DNA from: Alteribacter populi
Lineage (GTDB): Bacteria; Bacillota; Bacilli; Bacillales; Salisediminibacteriaceae
Direction: 5' to 3'
Assembly: GCF_002352765.1 (NCBI RefSeq)
Contig: NZ_KZ293963.1
Span: 3,498,559-3,562,558, forward strand
DNA: 64,000 nucleotides
Part shown: piece by piece, positions 16,872 through 25,502 of the stretch
Layout of the letters: every line of letters starts with the position of its first letter
Numbering within the stretch: the stretch's first letter is position 1
Position numbers and translations under genes: made by a program
The notes under the pieces: model-generated
Database searches by the model: none
Told to the model about the DNA's origin: nothing
What the model saw: only the letters and a program-made list of their open reading frames with translations

Positions 16872-16988
16872 TGTAGAATAAATCTTATTTTGTGTTGAAT
16901 AACTCGTACTTTATGTAGAATAAATCTTATTTTGTGTTGAATAACTCGTATTTTATGTAGAATAAATTCTCTTTTATGTAGAATCTAT
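16872..16988 (+). repeat. 21-bp tandem repeat between hpaE and hpaB
   Basis: Six units start at 16872, 16893, 16914, 16935, 16956 and 16977, exactly 21 bp apart. Cores alternate between TGTAGAATAA and TGTTGAATAA, followed by an AT-rich 11-base part; the pair forms a 42-bp higher-order unit repeated almost perfectly. The last unit runs into the hpaB ribosome-binding site. The 21-bp period is two helical turns, so the array is probably curved. Confidence 0.9.
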
Positions 16989-17005
16989 TTCCAGGAGGAG
17001 ATTCG

Positions 17006-18481
17006 ATGGGAGCTAAAACAGGCCAGGAATATATCAATCGCTTGAAAAAAGCGAATAACAATATTTATCTTCACGGAGAGCGTGTGGATGATGTCACGGA
17101 GCATCCGGGGCTAAAAAATGTCGTCAAATCGATGGCACGCCTTTACGATTTGCAGTTTGAGCAAGAGGAAAAGATGCTCTATACGTCACCGTCTTCAGGA
17201 AACAAAGTCGGGATGACCTTTTTGCAGCCAAAATCGGTGGATGATTTGATCAAGCGTCGTGTGGCGATTCAAGAATGGGCACGTACGTCAGGTGGGATGA
17301 TGGGACGCTCACCAGATTACTTGAACTCGGAAGTCATGGCGATGGGAATGAACAATGAGCTTTTCACAGAAGCAGATCCGATGTTTGCGGATAACGCGCG
17401 CAAGTATTATGAGTTTGCCCGTGAGAATGACATTAGCTTAACGCATACGCTCATTCACCCTCAGGTAAACCGTGGAAAAGCGCAGCATCAGCAAAAGGAT
17501 GCCAACGTAGCCCTTCACTTAGTGGAAAAAAATAAAGATGGCATTATCGTTGATGGCATTCGTTTGCTTGCGACACAAGGCGGAATTACCGACGAAATTC
17601 TCGTGTTCCCGTCCACTGTGAAAAAAGCAGGAGAGCTAGACGATCCGTACTCGCTCGCGTTTGCGGTTCCAAATAATACACCGGGCTTGAAGTTTTTGAG
17701 CCGTGAGTCGTTTGATTACGGTAAGAGCGAATGGGATCATCCGATGTCGTCTCGTTTTGAAGAAGGTGATGCGATTGTCTCGTTTGAAAATGTCTTTGTT
17801 CCGTGGGAGCGTGTCTTTGTTTGTGGTAACTCGTCGATTTGTAACCGGACCTTTAGAGAAACAAATGCGGTCGTTCATATGTCCCATCAAGTGGTTGCCA
17901 AAAACATCGTGAAAACCGAATTTTTACTTGGTACTGTTTTGAGCATTATGGATGCGATCGGAATCGACCAGTTCCAGCACGTGCAAGACAAAGGAACGGA
18001 GATCATGCTTACTCTTGAGACGATGAAGTCTCACCTTTATCGTGCGGAGCATAACGCGAAGCTCGATGCATCGGGAACGATGACGCCGGATTTTGAAGCG
18101 CTGAATGCGGCAAGGAACTGGTATCCGCGTGTATATCCTCGTCTCGTTGAGATTCTCCGGGTGCTTGGAGCTTCGGGCATGATGGGAATTCCAACTGAAG
18201 CCGATTTTGCAAACGAGGACATCGGTCCAATCCTTCACCGTGGATTGCAAGCGAAGAATCTAGAAGGCTACGAGCGTGTGCAATTGTTCCGTCTTGCCTG
18301 GGATATGACGATGAGTGCATTCGGAAGCCGGCAAATGCACTATGAGTACTATTTCTTTGGGGACCCGGTCCGCATGGGGATGACCTATTTTGAAGGCTAT
18401 GAAAAAGAAACGTATAAGCAGTACGTACAAGATTTTCTAAATCAAGTTCCGGCTAATAAGCCGAATCTATCGAAAGTGTAA
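17006..18481 (+). CDS. hpaB: 4-hydroxyphenylacetate 3-monooxygenase, oxygenase component
   Basis: A 491-residue member of the HpaB/PvcC/TftD family of FADH2-dependent aromatic monooxygenases. The N-terminus TGQEYINRLKKANNNIYLHG, the GRSPDYLN stretch (about 100-107), THTLIHPQ (about 148-155) and the C-terminal FGDPVRMGMTYFEGY region are family hallmarks. It ortho-hydroxylates 4-hydroxyphenylacetate to homoprotocatechuate, using reduced flavin supplied by a separate reductase, here probably the protein at 20949-21425. CAGGAGGAG precedes the ATG. It is followed after 13 bases by hpaD. Confidence 0.93.
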   Translation: MGAKTGQEYINRLKKANNNIYLHGERVDDVTEHPGLKNVVKSMARLYDLQFEQEEKMLYTSPSSGNKVGMTFLQPKSVDDLIKRRVAIQEWARTSGGMMGRSPDYLNSEVMAMGMNNELFTEADPMFADNARKYYEFARENDISLTHTLIHPQVNRGKAQHQQKDANVALHLVEKNKDGIIVDGIRLLATQGGITDEILVFPSTVKKAGELDDPYSLAFAVPNNTPGLKFLSRESFDYGKSEWDHPMSSRFEEGDAIVSFENVFVPWERVFVCGNSSICNRTFRETNAVVHMSHQVVAKNIVKTEFLLGTVLSIMDAIGIDQFQHVQDKGTEIMLTLETMKSHLYRAEHNAKLDASGTMTPDFEALNAARNWYPRVYPRLVEILRVLGASGMMGIPTEADFANEDIGPILHRGLQAKNLEGYERVQLFRLAWDMTMSAFGSRQMHYEYYFFGDPVRMGMTYFEGYEKETYKQYVQDFLNQVPANKPNLSKV

Positions 18482-18494
18482 TGGGGGTTGTGAG

Positions 18495-19478
18495 ATGGAG
18501 CTAAACATTATTCGTACCGGACGTGCCGTATTAAATGTCAAAGACCTTGACGCGTCACGTGAGTTTTATGTGAATGGTCTCGGATTTATTGAGACGGCAT
18601 CTGATGATAAACACCTTTACTTACGCGGTTTGGAAGAGCACAACCACCATTCAATTTTGCTAAAAAAAGCAGAGGAACCTAGCGTTGAAGTGATCAGCTA
18701 TAAGGTATATTCTGACAGTGATTTAGAACGTTTGGAAAGTCTTTTTTCCAGTAAAGGCTACCAGACAAAGTGGCTTGAAAAAGGAGAGCAGTACGCGATC
18801 GGGCGTACGCTTCGTGTGCAAGATATCTCTGGACTTCCAGTAGAATTTTATGCAGAAATGGACGGCGTTGAGCGGATGCTCCAGCGTTACGACTTGTATA
18901 AAGGAGCTCGTGTTCAAAGGATTGATCACTTTAACTGTATGGTCCAGGACGTTGAAAAGGCGTACGATTTTTACAGCAAAGAACTTGGCTTTGCATGCTC
19001 AGAGTACACGGCTACAGAAGATGATCGAATTTGGGCGGCATGGCTGCACCGTAAGCCGAGCGTTCATGATGTCGCGTTTATGAACGGAAAAGGGCCGCGG
19101 TTGCATCATGTCGGGTTTTGGCTGAGTGATCAGCTGAGTTTGATTCATGCCTGTGACGTATTAGCGTCAATGGGGTATGCGGCAAACATTGAACGAGGCC
19201 CAGGACGCCACGGGTTATCGAATGCATTTTTCCTTTACTTGCGCGATCCGGACGGCCACCGTATTGAACTTTACAATGGAGACTATTTAACGAGTGATCC
19301 AGATTTCAAGCCGATCCGTTGGGACATTAACGATCCGAGAAGAGCGACCTTTTGGGGTCATGAGGCACCGGACAGCTGGTTTGAAGAAGCGTCTGTTGTG
19401 CAGGACTTGTTTGCTGATCGTACGAAGGAAATCGCGGAGCCAACATTAAAGCAACGGAAACCAACGTTTGTCATTTAA
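18495..19478 (+). CDS. hpaD: 3,4-dihydroxyphenylacetate 2,3-dioxygenase (type I extradiol)
   Basis: A 327-residue vicinal-oxygen-chelate dioxygenase with two repeated glyoxalase-like modules. The metal triad can be read as H145 (IDHFN), H204 or H205 (LHHVGFW) and E258 (HRIELYNGDY). It resembles the Gram-positive homoprotocatechuate dioxygenases of Brevibacterium and Arthrobacter, not the unrelated LigB-type HpaD of E. coli. It opens the ring of homoprotocatechuate to 5-carboxymethyl-2-hydroxymuconate semialdehyde, the HpaE substrate. It starts 13 bp after the hpaB stop, with GGGGG upstream. Confidence 0.92.
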   Translation: MELNIIRTGRAVLNVKDLDASREFYVNGLGFIETASDDKHLYLRGLEEHNHHSILLKKAEEPSVEVISYKVYSDSDLERLESLFSSKGYQTKWLEKGEQYAIGRTLRVQDISGLPVEFYAEMDGVERMLQRYDLYKGARVQRIDHFNCMVQDVEKAYDFYSKELGFACSEYTATEDDRIWAAWLHRKPSVHDVAFMNGKGPRLHHVGFWLSDQLSLIHACDVLASMGYAANIERGPGRHGLSNAFFLYLRDPDGHRIELYNGDYLTSDPDFKPIRWDINDPRRATFWGHEAPDSWFEEASVVQDLFADRTKEIAEPTLKQRKPTFVI

Positions 19479-19490
19479 GGAGGGGTTTAG

Positions 19491-20948
19491 GTGAGTTCAG
19501 TACAAATTGGAGCAAAAATGAAGCTGTACATCGATGGAAGCTGGGAAGAGGCGCACGATTCTGTCCAGCTCGCTTCTCCTTACGATGGCAGGGTGATTGC
19601 AGAAGTACCGGTCGCATCTGAAGCTGAAGTAGAACGTGCAATTGACGCTGCAACGAGAGCACGAAAGGCGATGGCAGCGATGCCTGCACATGCGCGGGGG
19701 GCGGTACTGGACCGCCTCGTTCAGCTTTTAGAAGAGCGGAAAGAAGAAGCGGCGCAGCTTATTTCAGCTGAAGCGGCCAAACCGATCCGCACGGCCAGAG
19801 AAGAAGTGGCACGTACGATTCAGACGTATCGGTTTGCAGCTCAAGAAGCACGGCAGCTTCATGGCGAGACGCTGCCGATGGATGCAGCACCAGGCGGGGA
19901 AAACCGGATTGGCTATACAGTACGTGAGCCTTTAGGGGTAATTGGTGCGATAACACCGTTTAATTTTCCAATGAACCTCGTTGCTCACAAGGTTGGCCCT
20001 GCGATTGCATCTGGAAATACAATTGTATTGAAACCAGCTTCACAAACACCGCTGTCTGCTTATTTTTTAGCCGAATTATTAGCAGAGGCCGGTTTGCCAG
20101 CAGGGGCATTGAATGTGGTGACTGGAAGCGGGAAAGTAGTAGGAGACCGGATTGTCCAGGATGATCGTGTGAAAATGATCACGTTTACCGGAAGTCCTGA
20201 AGTCGGGATTGGCATTAGAAATAAGTCGGGGTTAAAAAAAGTAACGCTCGAGCTTGGGTCTAATTCAGCGCTCATCGTCGATAAGGATGTAAGTGTGGAA
20301 TCGATCGTGAATCGTTGTGTCAAAGGGGCGTTTGCTTTCCAAGGTCAGGTCTGTATTTCATTGCAACGGATTTATGTCCATGAAGAGGTTTACGAATCTT
20401 TTGTGGAACAGTTTGTAAAAGCGACGCAAGCTCTTCAGATTGGGGATCCGGCCAACGAAGCTACTGATGTTTCCGCGGTCATTTCAGAAGGAGATGCGAC
20501 TCGTGTGGTCGATTGGGTTCGTGAAGCTGAACAGTCTGGGGCAACGATGACTTGCGGAGGCAACCGTGACGGAAGTGTTGTCCAGCCGACAGTTTTGTTG
20601 AACGTAGACCCTAAGACGAAGGTTTCGTGCCAAGAAGTGTTTGGCCCTGTTGTCATGATCAACCGTGTTTCTTCTATAGAAGAAGGGATCGAACATGTGA
20701 ATGATTCGCGGTTCGGACTTCAAGCTGGCATTTACACAAACGATATTCACGGTGCGATGGATGCAGCAGCGAAACTAGAAGTCGGTGGGGTAATGATTAA
20801 TGATATCCCTACGTTCAGAGTGGACCATATGCCTTATGGAGGTGTGAAAGAAAGCGGTACCGGACGAGAAGGGATCAAGTATGCGTTAGAAGAAATGACC
20901 GAGTTAAAGCTGGTCGTCATTAACCGAAATCGTGAAGGAGGAAAATAA
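19491..20948 (+). CDS. Second aldehyde dehydrogenase, possibly succinic semialdehyde dehydrogenase
   Basis: A 485-residue aldehyde dehydrogenase with E254 (LELGSNSAL) and C288 (GQVCISLQR). The catalytic surroundings differ from HpaE and resemble lactaldehyde and phosphonoacetaldehyde dehydrogenase-like members. Because HpaE already covers the muconate semialdehyde step, this enzyme may oxidise succinic semialdehyde, the end product of the meta-cleavage route, to succinate; an upstream 4-hydroxyphenylacetaldehyde step is another option. GTG start at 19491 after AAGGAGGGG. It is tightly followed by the flavin reductase gene (adjacent stop and start). Confidence 0.8.
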   Translation: MSSVQIGAKMKLYIDGSWEEAHDSVQLASPYDGRVIAEVPVASEAEVERAIDAATRARKAMAAMPAHARGAVLDRLVQLLEERKEEAAQLISAEAAKPIRTAREEVARTIQTYRFAAQEARQLHGETLPMDAAPGGENRIGYTVREPLGVIGAITPFNFPMNLVAHKVGPAIASGNTIVLKPASQTPLSAYFLAELLAEAGLPAGALNVVTGSGKVVGDRIVQDDRVKMITFTGSPEVGIGIRNKSGLKKVTLELGSNSALIVDKDVSVESIVNRCVKGAFAFQGQVCISLQRIYVHEEVYESFVEQFVKATQALQIGDPANEATDVSAVISEGDATRVVDWVREAEQSGATMTCGGNRDGSVVQPTVLLNVDPKTKVSCQEVFGPVVMINRVSSIEEGIEHVNDSRFGLQAGIYTNDIHGAMDAAAKLEVGGVMINDIPTFRVDHMPYGGVKESGTGREGIKYALEEMTELKLVVINRNREGGK

Positions 20949-21425
20949 ATGGATGATCGTATGTTTCGTCAAGCGATGGGCAAGTTTGCGACAGGTGTGA
21001 CTGTTGTAACAACGGAAGTGGAAGATAAAGTACACGGGATGACAGCTAATGCGTTTATGAGTGTGTCGTTAAACCCAAAGCTGATTGTCATCTCTGTTGC
21101 AAACAGAGCGAGAATGAAGGAGTACATTGAGGAGTCAGGTTCTTTTGCTGTAAGCTTACTCGCGGACAATCAGGAGGATTTGTCGAGCTATTTTGCTGGT
21201 CAAAGTAAAGAAGAAAAGGAAGTCGGCTTTGAAATCTTTGATAATATGCCTGTGCTGCATGGCTCTTTAGCAAATATTACGTGCGATGTACACAATGCTC
21301 ACATCGAGGGAGATCATACGCTTTACATTGGGAAAGTTCGTGATATTGCTTTAAATGACGGGAAGCCGCTTGCCTATTTTTCTGGAAAATATTATGAACT
21401 TACTTCATTAGAGGCTACTAAATAA
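20949..21425 (+). CDS. hpaC: Flavin reductase, HpaC-like
   Basis: A 158-residue flavin reductase-like (FMN-binding split-barrel) protein with the typical N-terminus FRQAMGKFATGVTVVTT and the GMTANAFMSVSLNP segment. It would use NAD(P)H to reduce FAD and hand it to HpaB as a diffusible cosubstrate. The ATG directly follows the preceding stop codon, and GAAGGAGG lies inside the end of the aldehyde dehydrogenase gene, so translation is coupled. Family assignment is firm; the partner is inferred from the operon. Confidence 0.87.
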   Translation: MDDRMFRQAMGKFATGVTVVTTEVEDKVHGMTANAFMSVSLNPKLIVISVANRARMKEYIEESGSFAVSLLADNQEDLSSYFAGQSKEEKEVGFEIFDNMPVLHGSLANITCDVHNAHIEGDHTLYIGKVRDIALNDGKPLAYFSGKYYELTSLEATK

Positions 21426-21435
21426 GTAGCATACG

Positions 21436-21494
21436 TCTGCGGAAAGCGAAGCCCTTTGTATTTGAGTTCTAGAGTTATTCAGCAATCCCTAATT
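21436..21494 (+). repeat. Truncated copy of an interspersed intergenic element
   Basis: This stretch matches the right end of the element at 35784-35945: a common CTGCGGAAAG(C/T)GAAG, then, after a gap of about 16 bases, a nearly identical run of more than 40 bases ending AATTA. The left part of the element is missing here. Confidence 0.85.
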
Positions 21495-21567
21495 AAAAGA
21501 GAGTGATGGGCGAAATCCTGATATACAGATTCCGAGTGTTTATTTAATTATTAGAGGGGGATTTTCG

Positions 21568-22428
21568 GTGGAAACTGTAAAATTAAATGAAAAGACAATA
21601 TGCTCAGGACAATCCATGCGCCGTCCCTCTGCTGTTGCACTCGGTTTTTTCGATGGCGTTCACATTGGTCATCAGAAGATTCTTCAAACAGCGAAGCAGA
21701 TAGCGGAGAAACAAGGTCTTGCTTTTGCGGTGATGACGTTTGATCCTCATCCGAGTAAAGTGGTAAAGCCGGATCGGGCGATTGAGCAATTTATTACGCC
21801 TTTACATGAAAAACTAGCGATTTTCAGCCGTTGCGGAGTAGATGTCGTTTATGTCGTTGATTTTACGCAAGCTTTTGCTGTTTTGTCTCCTCGGGAATTT
21901 ATCCAGAATTACGTGTGTGGAGTGGGTTGTAAGCACGTGGTGGCCGGTTTTGATTTTGCCTATGGGTTCCGCGGTCAGGGAACGATGGATACGATTGTAG
22001 CCCATGGAGATGGAGTATTTGATGCGACAAAGGTAGAAAAAATTGACTGCCAAGGTGAAAAAATTGGTTCGACAGCTATTCGGCAACGTTTGGAAAATGG
22101 AAAAGTAGAAGAAATTCCTTCTTTTTTAGGTAAGGCGTTTGAAGTAAAAGCGTTTGTAGATCGATCGGTTTCGAGTCGGGAAACAGTTTATGTGAGTGTG
22201 GAAAAGGATTATAAGCTCCCCAAACCTGGTGTCTATCAGATTAAGGTTGAACAACAAGCGTTGCGTATCGAGGGTATTTGTGAGTGGCAAGGTGAAGATT
22301 TCAATGGAGAAAGAAGACTTGATGTTTATCTCAAAGAACCAATGAGCTCCGTGCTAGAAGGTGATATTAACATTCAGTGGGTAAGGAAAAGGCAGGATCA
22401 AAAGTTTGGAAAGTTAAGAGCGATGTAA
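21568..22428 (+). CDS. RibF-like FMN adenylyltransferase (FAD synthetase) without a clear kinase motif
   Basis: A 286-residue protein whose N-terminal half is a RibF-type nucleotidyltransferase: LGFFDGVHIGHQ with HIGH at 32-35, FDPHPSKV, and GSTAIRQRL (about 168-176). The C-terminal half should be riboflavin kinase but lacks the GRxLGFPTANL signature; only PGVYQIKV recalls that domain. It is shorter than usual RibF (about 310-320). It probably makes FAD from FMN, and its place between the HpaBC genes and the transporter suggests it supplies FAD for the monooxygenase. GTG start at 21568 after GAGGGGG. Confidence 0.82.
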   Translation: METVKLNEKTICSGQSMRRPSAVALGFFDGVHIGHQKILQTAKQIAEKQGLAFAVMTFDPHPSKVVKPDRAIEQFITPLHEKLAIFSRCGVDVVYVVDFTQAFAVLSPREFIQNYVCGVGCKHVVAGFDFAYGFRGQGTMDTIVAHGDGVFDATKVEKIDCQGEKIGSTAIRQRLENGKVEEIPSFLGKAFEVKAFVDRSVSSRETVYVSVEKDYKLPKPGVYQIKVEQQALRIEGICEWQGEDFNGERRLDVYLKEPMSSVLEGDINIQWVRKRQDQKFGKLRAM

Positions 22429-22432
22429 TGGT

Positions 22433-22497
22433 AGAGGTTTTCAAAAAGCAACAAAGAGATTTGGTCGCTATGTTTCTCGGAATTTTTGAAAACCTCT
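22433..22497. repeat. Long fold-back inverted repeat
   Basis: AGAGGTTTTCAAAAA (22433-22447) and TTTTTGAAAACCTCT (22483-22497) are perfect complements of 15 bases around a 35-base loop. No T-run follows, so it is not a standard terminator. It could be a processing or stability element before the TRAP genes, or a remnant of a small mobile element. Confidence 0.8.
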
Positions 22498-22534
22498 ATA
22501 AAAAGAGTTTACGATTTTTAAAGGGGTGAAAAGG

Positions 22535-23602
22535 TTGAAGATAAACCGAATACTATCTTCCTTAGTTGTAATCGGAACCATGATGTTTGTTTCAGGGTGT
22601 GGTGACAGTGCCTCAGAAGGCGCGGGGGACGGTGGCGGGTCTGACAGTACAGGAGAATCACACGAATTTGATTTCTCTCATTTCTTTCCCCCTACCCATG
22701 CCCAAGAAACTGTCGTGGTTCAAGACTTTATCGAAGAAGTGTTGGAAAGCACAGAAGACCGCATTAGCATAACGTCTTATCCTGGTGCTTCTATTACTGC
22801 ACCTGATACCCAATATGACTCTGTCACAACAGGTGTCTCTGATATTGGACTGAGTGTTCATAGCTACACGCCAGGGCAATTTCCGCTTACCTCTGTAATG
22901 GAACTTCCTTTTATAAGTGAGACGGGAGAAGGCGGCTCTAAGATTCTATGGAACTTGTATAAAGAGTTTGAGGAGATTCAAGATGAATACGATGAGACCG
23001 TACCTTTATGGTTTTACACGAGTGAGCCGGGACAAATCATTACAGTGGGTAAACCAGTAGAAAGTGTTGAAGATTTACAAGGGATGAGAATTCGCTCTCC
23101 GTCTCCTGAAGTGAACAGGTGGCTTGAACTATTGGGGGCAACACCGGTTTCGATGTCGATGAATGAAACGTATGAAGCTTTGGAACGTGGGGTTGTTGAT
23201 GGGTCGGTTGCACCGATGCATGCCCTGGTTGATTATAGTTTATATGAAGTAGTGGATTACATTACGGTCGGTAGTTTTTATAATACGACATTTTTTACTG
23301 TGATGAATCAAAACAGCTGGGATTCTTTATCTGCTGAAGACCAACAGACACTGGAAAGCGTCTCAGGGGAAAGCATGGCTGCAAGTGCTGGTTCTGTCTT
23401 TGATGACCGCGAAAGGGAAGCCTTTGAAGCGGCAGAAGCGGCCGGAGTTGAAATCTACGAAATACCAGATAGTGAAATCGATACTTGGCACGAACAAATT
23501 TCTCCAGTTATTGAAGAGTGGATTGAGTCGATGGAGGATCAAGGATTACCAGGACGTGAAGTTTATGAGCGAGCGCTAGAACTAAGTGAAGAGCTCGAAT
23601 AA
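22535..23602 (+). CDS. dctP: TRAP transporter substrate-binding lipoprotein (DctP family)
   Basis: A 355-residue exported protein: hydrophobic signal ending in a lipobox (FVSGC), then a Gly/Ser/Glu-rich linker and the DctP fold (about residues 45 onward), with the conserved R-x-R-x-P-type stretch MRIRSPSPEV. It binds a carboxylate ligand outside the membrane for the DctQM permease encoded next. Position suggests 4-hydroxyphenylacetate or a related aromatic acid. A TTG at 22535 has AAAGGGG eight bases upstream and is preferred over the GTG at 22526, which overlaps that site. Confidence 0.87.
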   Translation: MKINRILSSLVVIGTMMFVSGCGDSASEGAGDGGGSDSTGESHEFDFSHFFPPTHAQETVVVQDFIEEVLESTEDRISITSYPGASITAPDTQYDSVTTGVSDIGLSVHSYTPGQFPLTSVMELPFISETGEGGSKILWNLYKEFEEIQDEYDETVPLWFYTSEPGQIITVGKPVESVEDLQGMRIRSPSPEVNRWLELLGATPVSMSMNETYEALERGVVDGSVAPMHALVDYSLYEVVDYITVGSFYNTTFFTVMNQNSWDSLSAEDQQTLESVSGESMAASAGSVFDDREREAFEAAEAAGVEIYEIPDSEIDTWHEQISPVIEEWIESMEDQGLPGREVYERALELSEELE

Positions 23603-23615
23603 GGTGGATTTAACG

Positions 23616-24119
23616 ATGAACCAGTTTGGAAAAGTAGTGGATAGCATTGTTATGAAACTGACGCGCGTCTTACATTATGTATCAAATGGCATTCTCGTTT
23701 TCATTATGCTCTGTATAAGTGCAGATGTTATTGGTCGGTCGTTATTTGGCCGACCGATAGCAGGAGCGTTGGAGTTAACGGAAAGCGGTACGGCATTACT
23801 CGTTTTTTTCGCATTGGCGATGACACATAAACATCATGAACACATTGCAATTGGTTTTTTAGTCGATAAGCTGCCAAATAAGTTACAGAATCGTCTTTTG
23901 TCGGTCATGCAGTTTGTGATTTTTATCGTGTTGGTATTGATCACTTATTATCTATTTGAGAATGGCACAAGGCTGTTCGCGCGTCACACGGTAACAAGTG
24001 ATTTAGGACTGCCGGTATACATATTTACCTACCTCGCTGCTGTAGGTACCCTTTTATTCGCATTTGTCGCGTTTTCTCATGGCGTGAAGTATGCAGTAAA
24101 GGGGGGAGGTAAATCATGA
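23616..24119 (+). CDS. dctQ: TRAP transporter small membrane subunit (DctQ family)
   Basis: A 167-residue protein with four hydrophobic segments and the DctQ-like GRPIAGALELTE motif after the second half of TM1. It joins DctM in the membrane. The start at 23616 follows AAGGTGG; a longer frame from 23586 would overlap the dctP gene. It overlaps dctM by the ATGA arrangement. Function in uptake with the neighbouring subunits is well supported. Confidence 0.87.
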   Translation: MNQFGKVVDSIVMKLTRVLHYVSNGILVFIMLCISADVIGRSLFGRPIAGALELTESGTALLVFFALAMTHKHHEHIAIGFLVDKLPNKLQNRLLSVMQFVIFIVLVLITYYLFENGTRLFARHTVTSDLGLPVYIFTYLAAVGTLLFAFVAFSHGVKYAVKGGGKS

Positions 24120-25420
24120 GTCCTGAAATGATCGGTACGTTGGGGATTGTTCTCCTTCTTCTTTTATTTTTAATGAAAGTACCTGTTAGTATATCGTTAA
24201 TTATCGTCGGGACTATAGGGTTTGGGGCGATTCGTGGCTGGGAAGCAGGACTTGTTCAGTTAGGGACAACCCCTTTTAGCACGGCTAGCTCCTATTCATT
24301 AAGCGTAATTCCGTTATTTATCCTTATGGGAATGTTTTTATCTTATAGCGGTTTTGGCCGCGACTTGTACCAGGCAGTTGATGCATGGCTCGGTCATATT
24401 AAAGGCGGTCTTGCCATGACAACGATCGGGACGAGTGCCTTGTTTTCCTCGATCTCAGGTTCCGTAAATGCAACGACAGCTACGATGGCTAAAATTTCAA
24501 TACCGGAAATGAAAAAGTATAATTATGATTCGGGTTTGAGCACGGCGAGTGTCGCTGCAGGTGGAACGCTTGGAATTTTGATTCCGCCGAGTGTTATTTT
24601 AATTCTTTATGGTGTACTGACGATGGAAAACGTAGGGGAGCTGTTGATTGCGGGCATTGTGCCAGGAATTTTGCAAATGGTCTTATTTATGTCTGTGATT
24701 TACTACGTGGTTCGGAAAAACCCGTCGCTAGCACCTGTTAGTGAGAAGAGAACGACCAACGAGAGATTGCGTGGTCTTATGAAGATATGGCCTTTTCTAT
24801 TGCTGTTTGGCCTAAGTATTGGTGGGATTTATTTTGGTTATTTTACGCCAACAGAAGCAGGGGCGATTGGTGCTCTTGGTGCTCTTGTCATTACGCTTTG
24901 TGCAAGACGGCTAAGCTGGCATGATTTCGTAACGTCTTTAAGTGAAACGACAAGGTTAACCGCAATGATTTTTTTCATTTTAATCGGAGCGAATATCTTT
25001 AGTCAGTTTTTGGCGATTAGCCGAATCCCAGCCGAGGTGACTGCCTTTGTAAGCCAACTGGATATGTCACCTTTTCTCATATTAGCTGTCATTCTTCTCG
25101 TCTATTTTGTGCTCGGCTTATTTTTAGAAGGAATTGCGATTTTTGTTTTAACGTTGCCTGTCGTTTATCCCCTTATTACTCTCTTAGGGTTTGATGGCAT
25201 GTGGTTTGGCGTCATTATGGTGATGGTCATGAATATCGGCCTGATTACGCCACCGCTTGGTATCAGTGTTTATGTGATTAGCGGCATTGCCAAAGTACCT
25301 ATTGAGAAGATTTTTAGAGGGGTTACCCCGATGTTGGTGGCGATGGTTTTATGTTTAATTTTACTTGTGTTATTCCCACAGCTTGTCACATTTTTACCTG
25401 ACTTAATGAGAGGGAATTAG
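24116..25420 (+). CDS. dctM: TRAP transporter large permease subunit (DctM family)
   Basis: A 434-residue integral membrane protein with about twelve hydrophobic segments, carrying DctM motifs such as SSISGSVNATTA, GGTLGILIPPSV and NIGLITPPLG. It drives sodium- or proton-coupled import of the ligand delivered by DctP. The start overlaps the dctQ stop (ATGA), and a terminator follows, so dctPQM is a closed unit at the end of the hydroxyphenylacetate block. Confidence 0.92.
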   Translation: MSPEMIGTLGIVLLLLLFLMKVPVSISLIIVGTIGFGAIRGWEAGLVQLGTTPFSTASSYSLSVIPLFILMGMFLSYSGFGRDLYQAVDAWLGHIKGGLAMTTIGTSALFSSISGSVNATTATMAKISIPEMKKYNYDSGLSTASVAAGGTLGILIPPSVILILYGVLTMENVGELLIAGIVPGILQMVLFMSVIYYVVRKNPSLAPVSEKRTTNERLRGLMKIWPFLLLFGLSIGGIYFGYFTPTEAGAIGALGALVITLCARRLSWHDFVTSLSETTRLTAMIFFILIGANIFSQFLAISRIPAEVTAFVSQLDMSPFLILAVILLVYFVLGLFLEGIAIFVLTLPVVYPLITLLGFDGMWFGVIMVMVMNIGLITPPLGISVYVISGIAKVPIEKIFRGVTPMLVAMVLCLILLVLFPQLVTFLPDLMRGN

Positions 25421-25424
25421 AAAA

Positions 25425-25462
25425 AAAGCTAGAATCCGTTGAGGGTTCTGGCTTTGGTTTTT
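25425..25462 (+). terminator. Terminator after the TRAP genes
   Basis: AAAGCTAGAATCC pairs with GGGTTCTGGCTTT over 13 positions, with two wobbles, around loop GTTGA; GGTTTTT follows. Confidence 0.85.
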
Positions 25463-25502
25463 GTAGGAGAGGTGATACTTTTCAATAAATCGCAAGTTAA
25501 CT

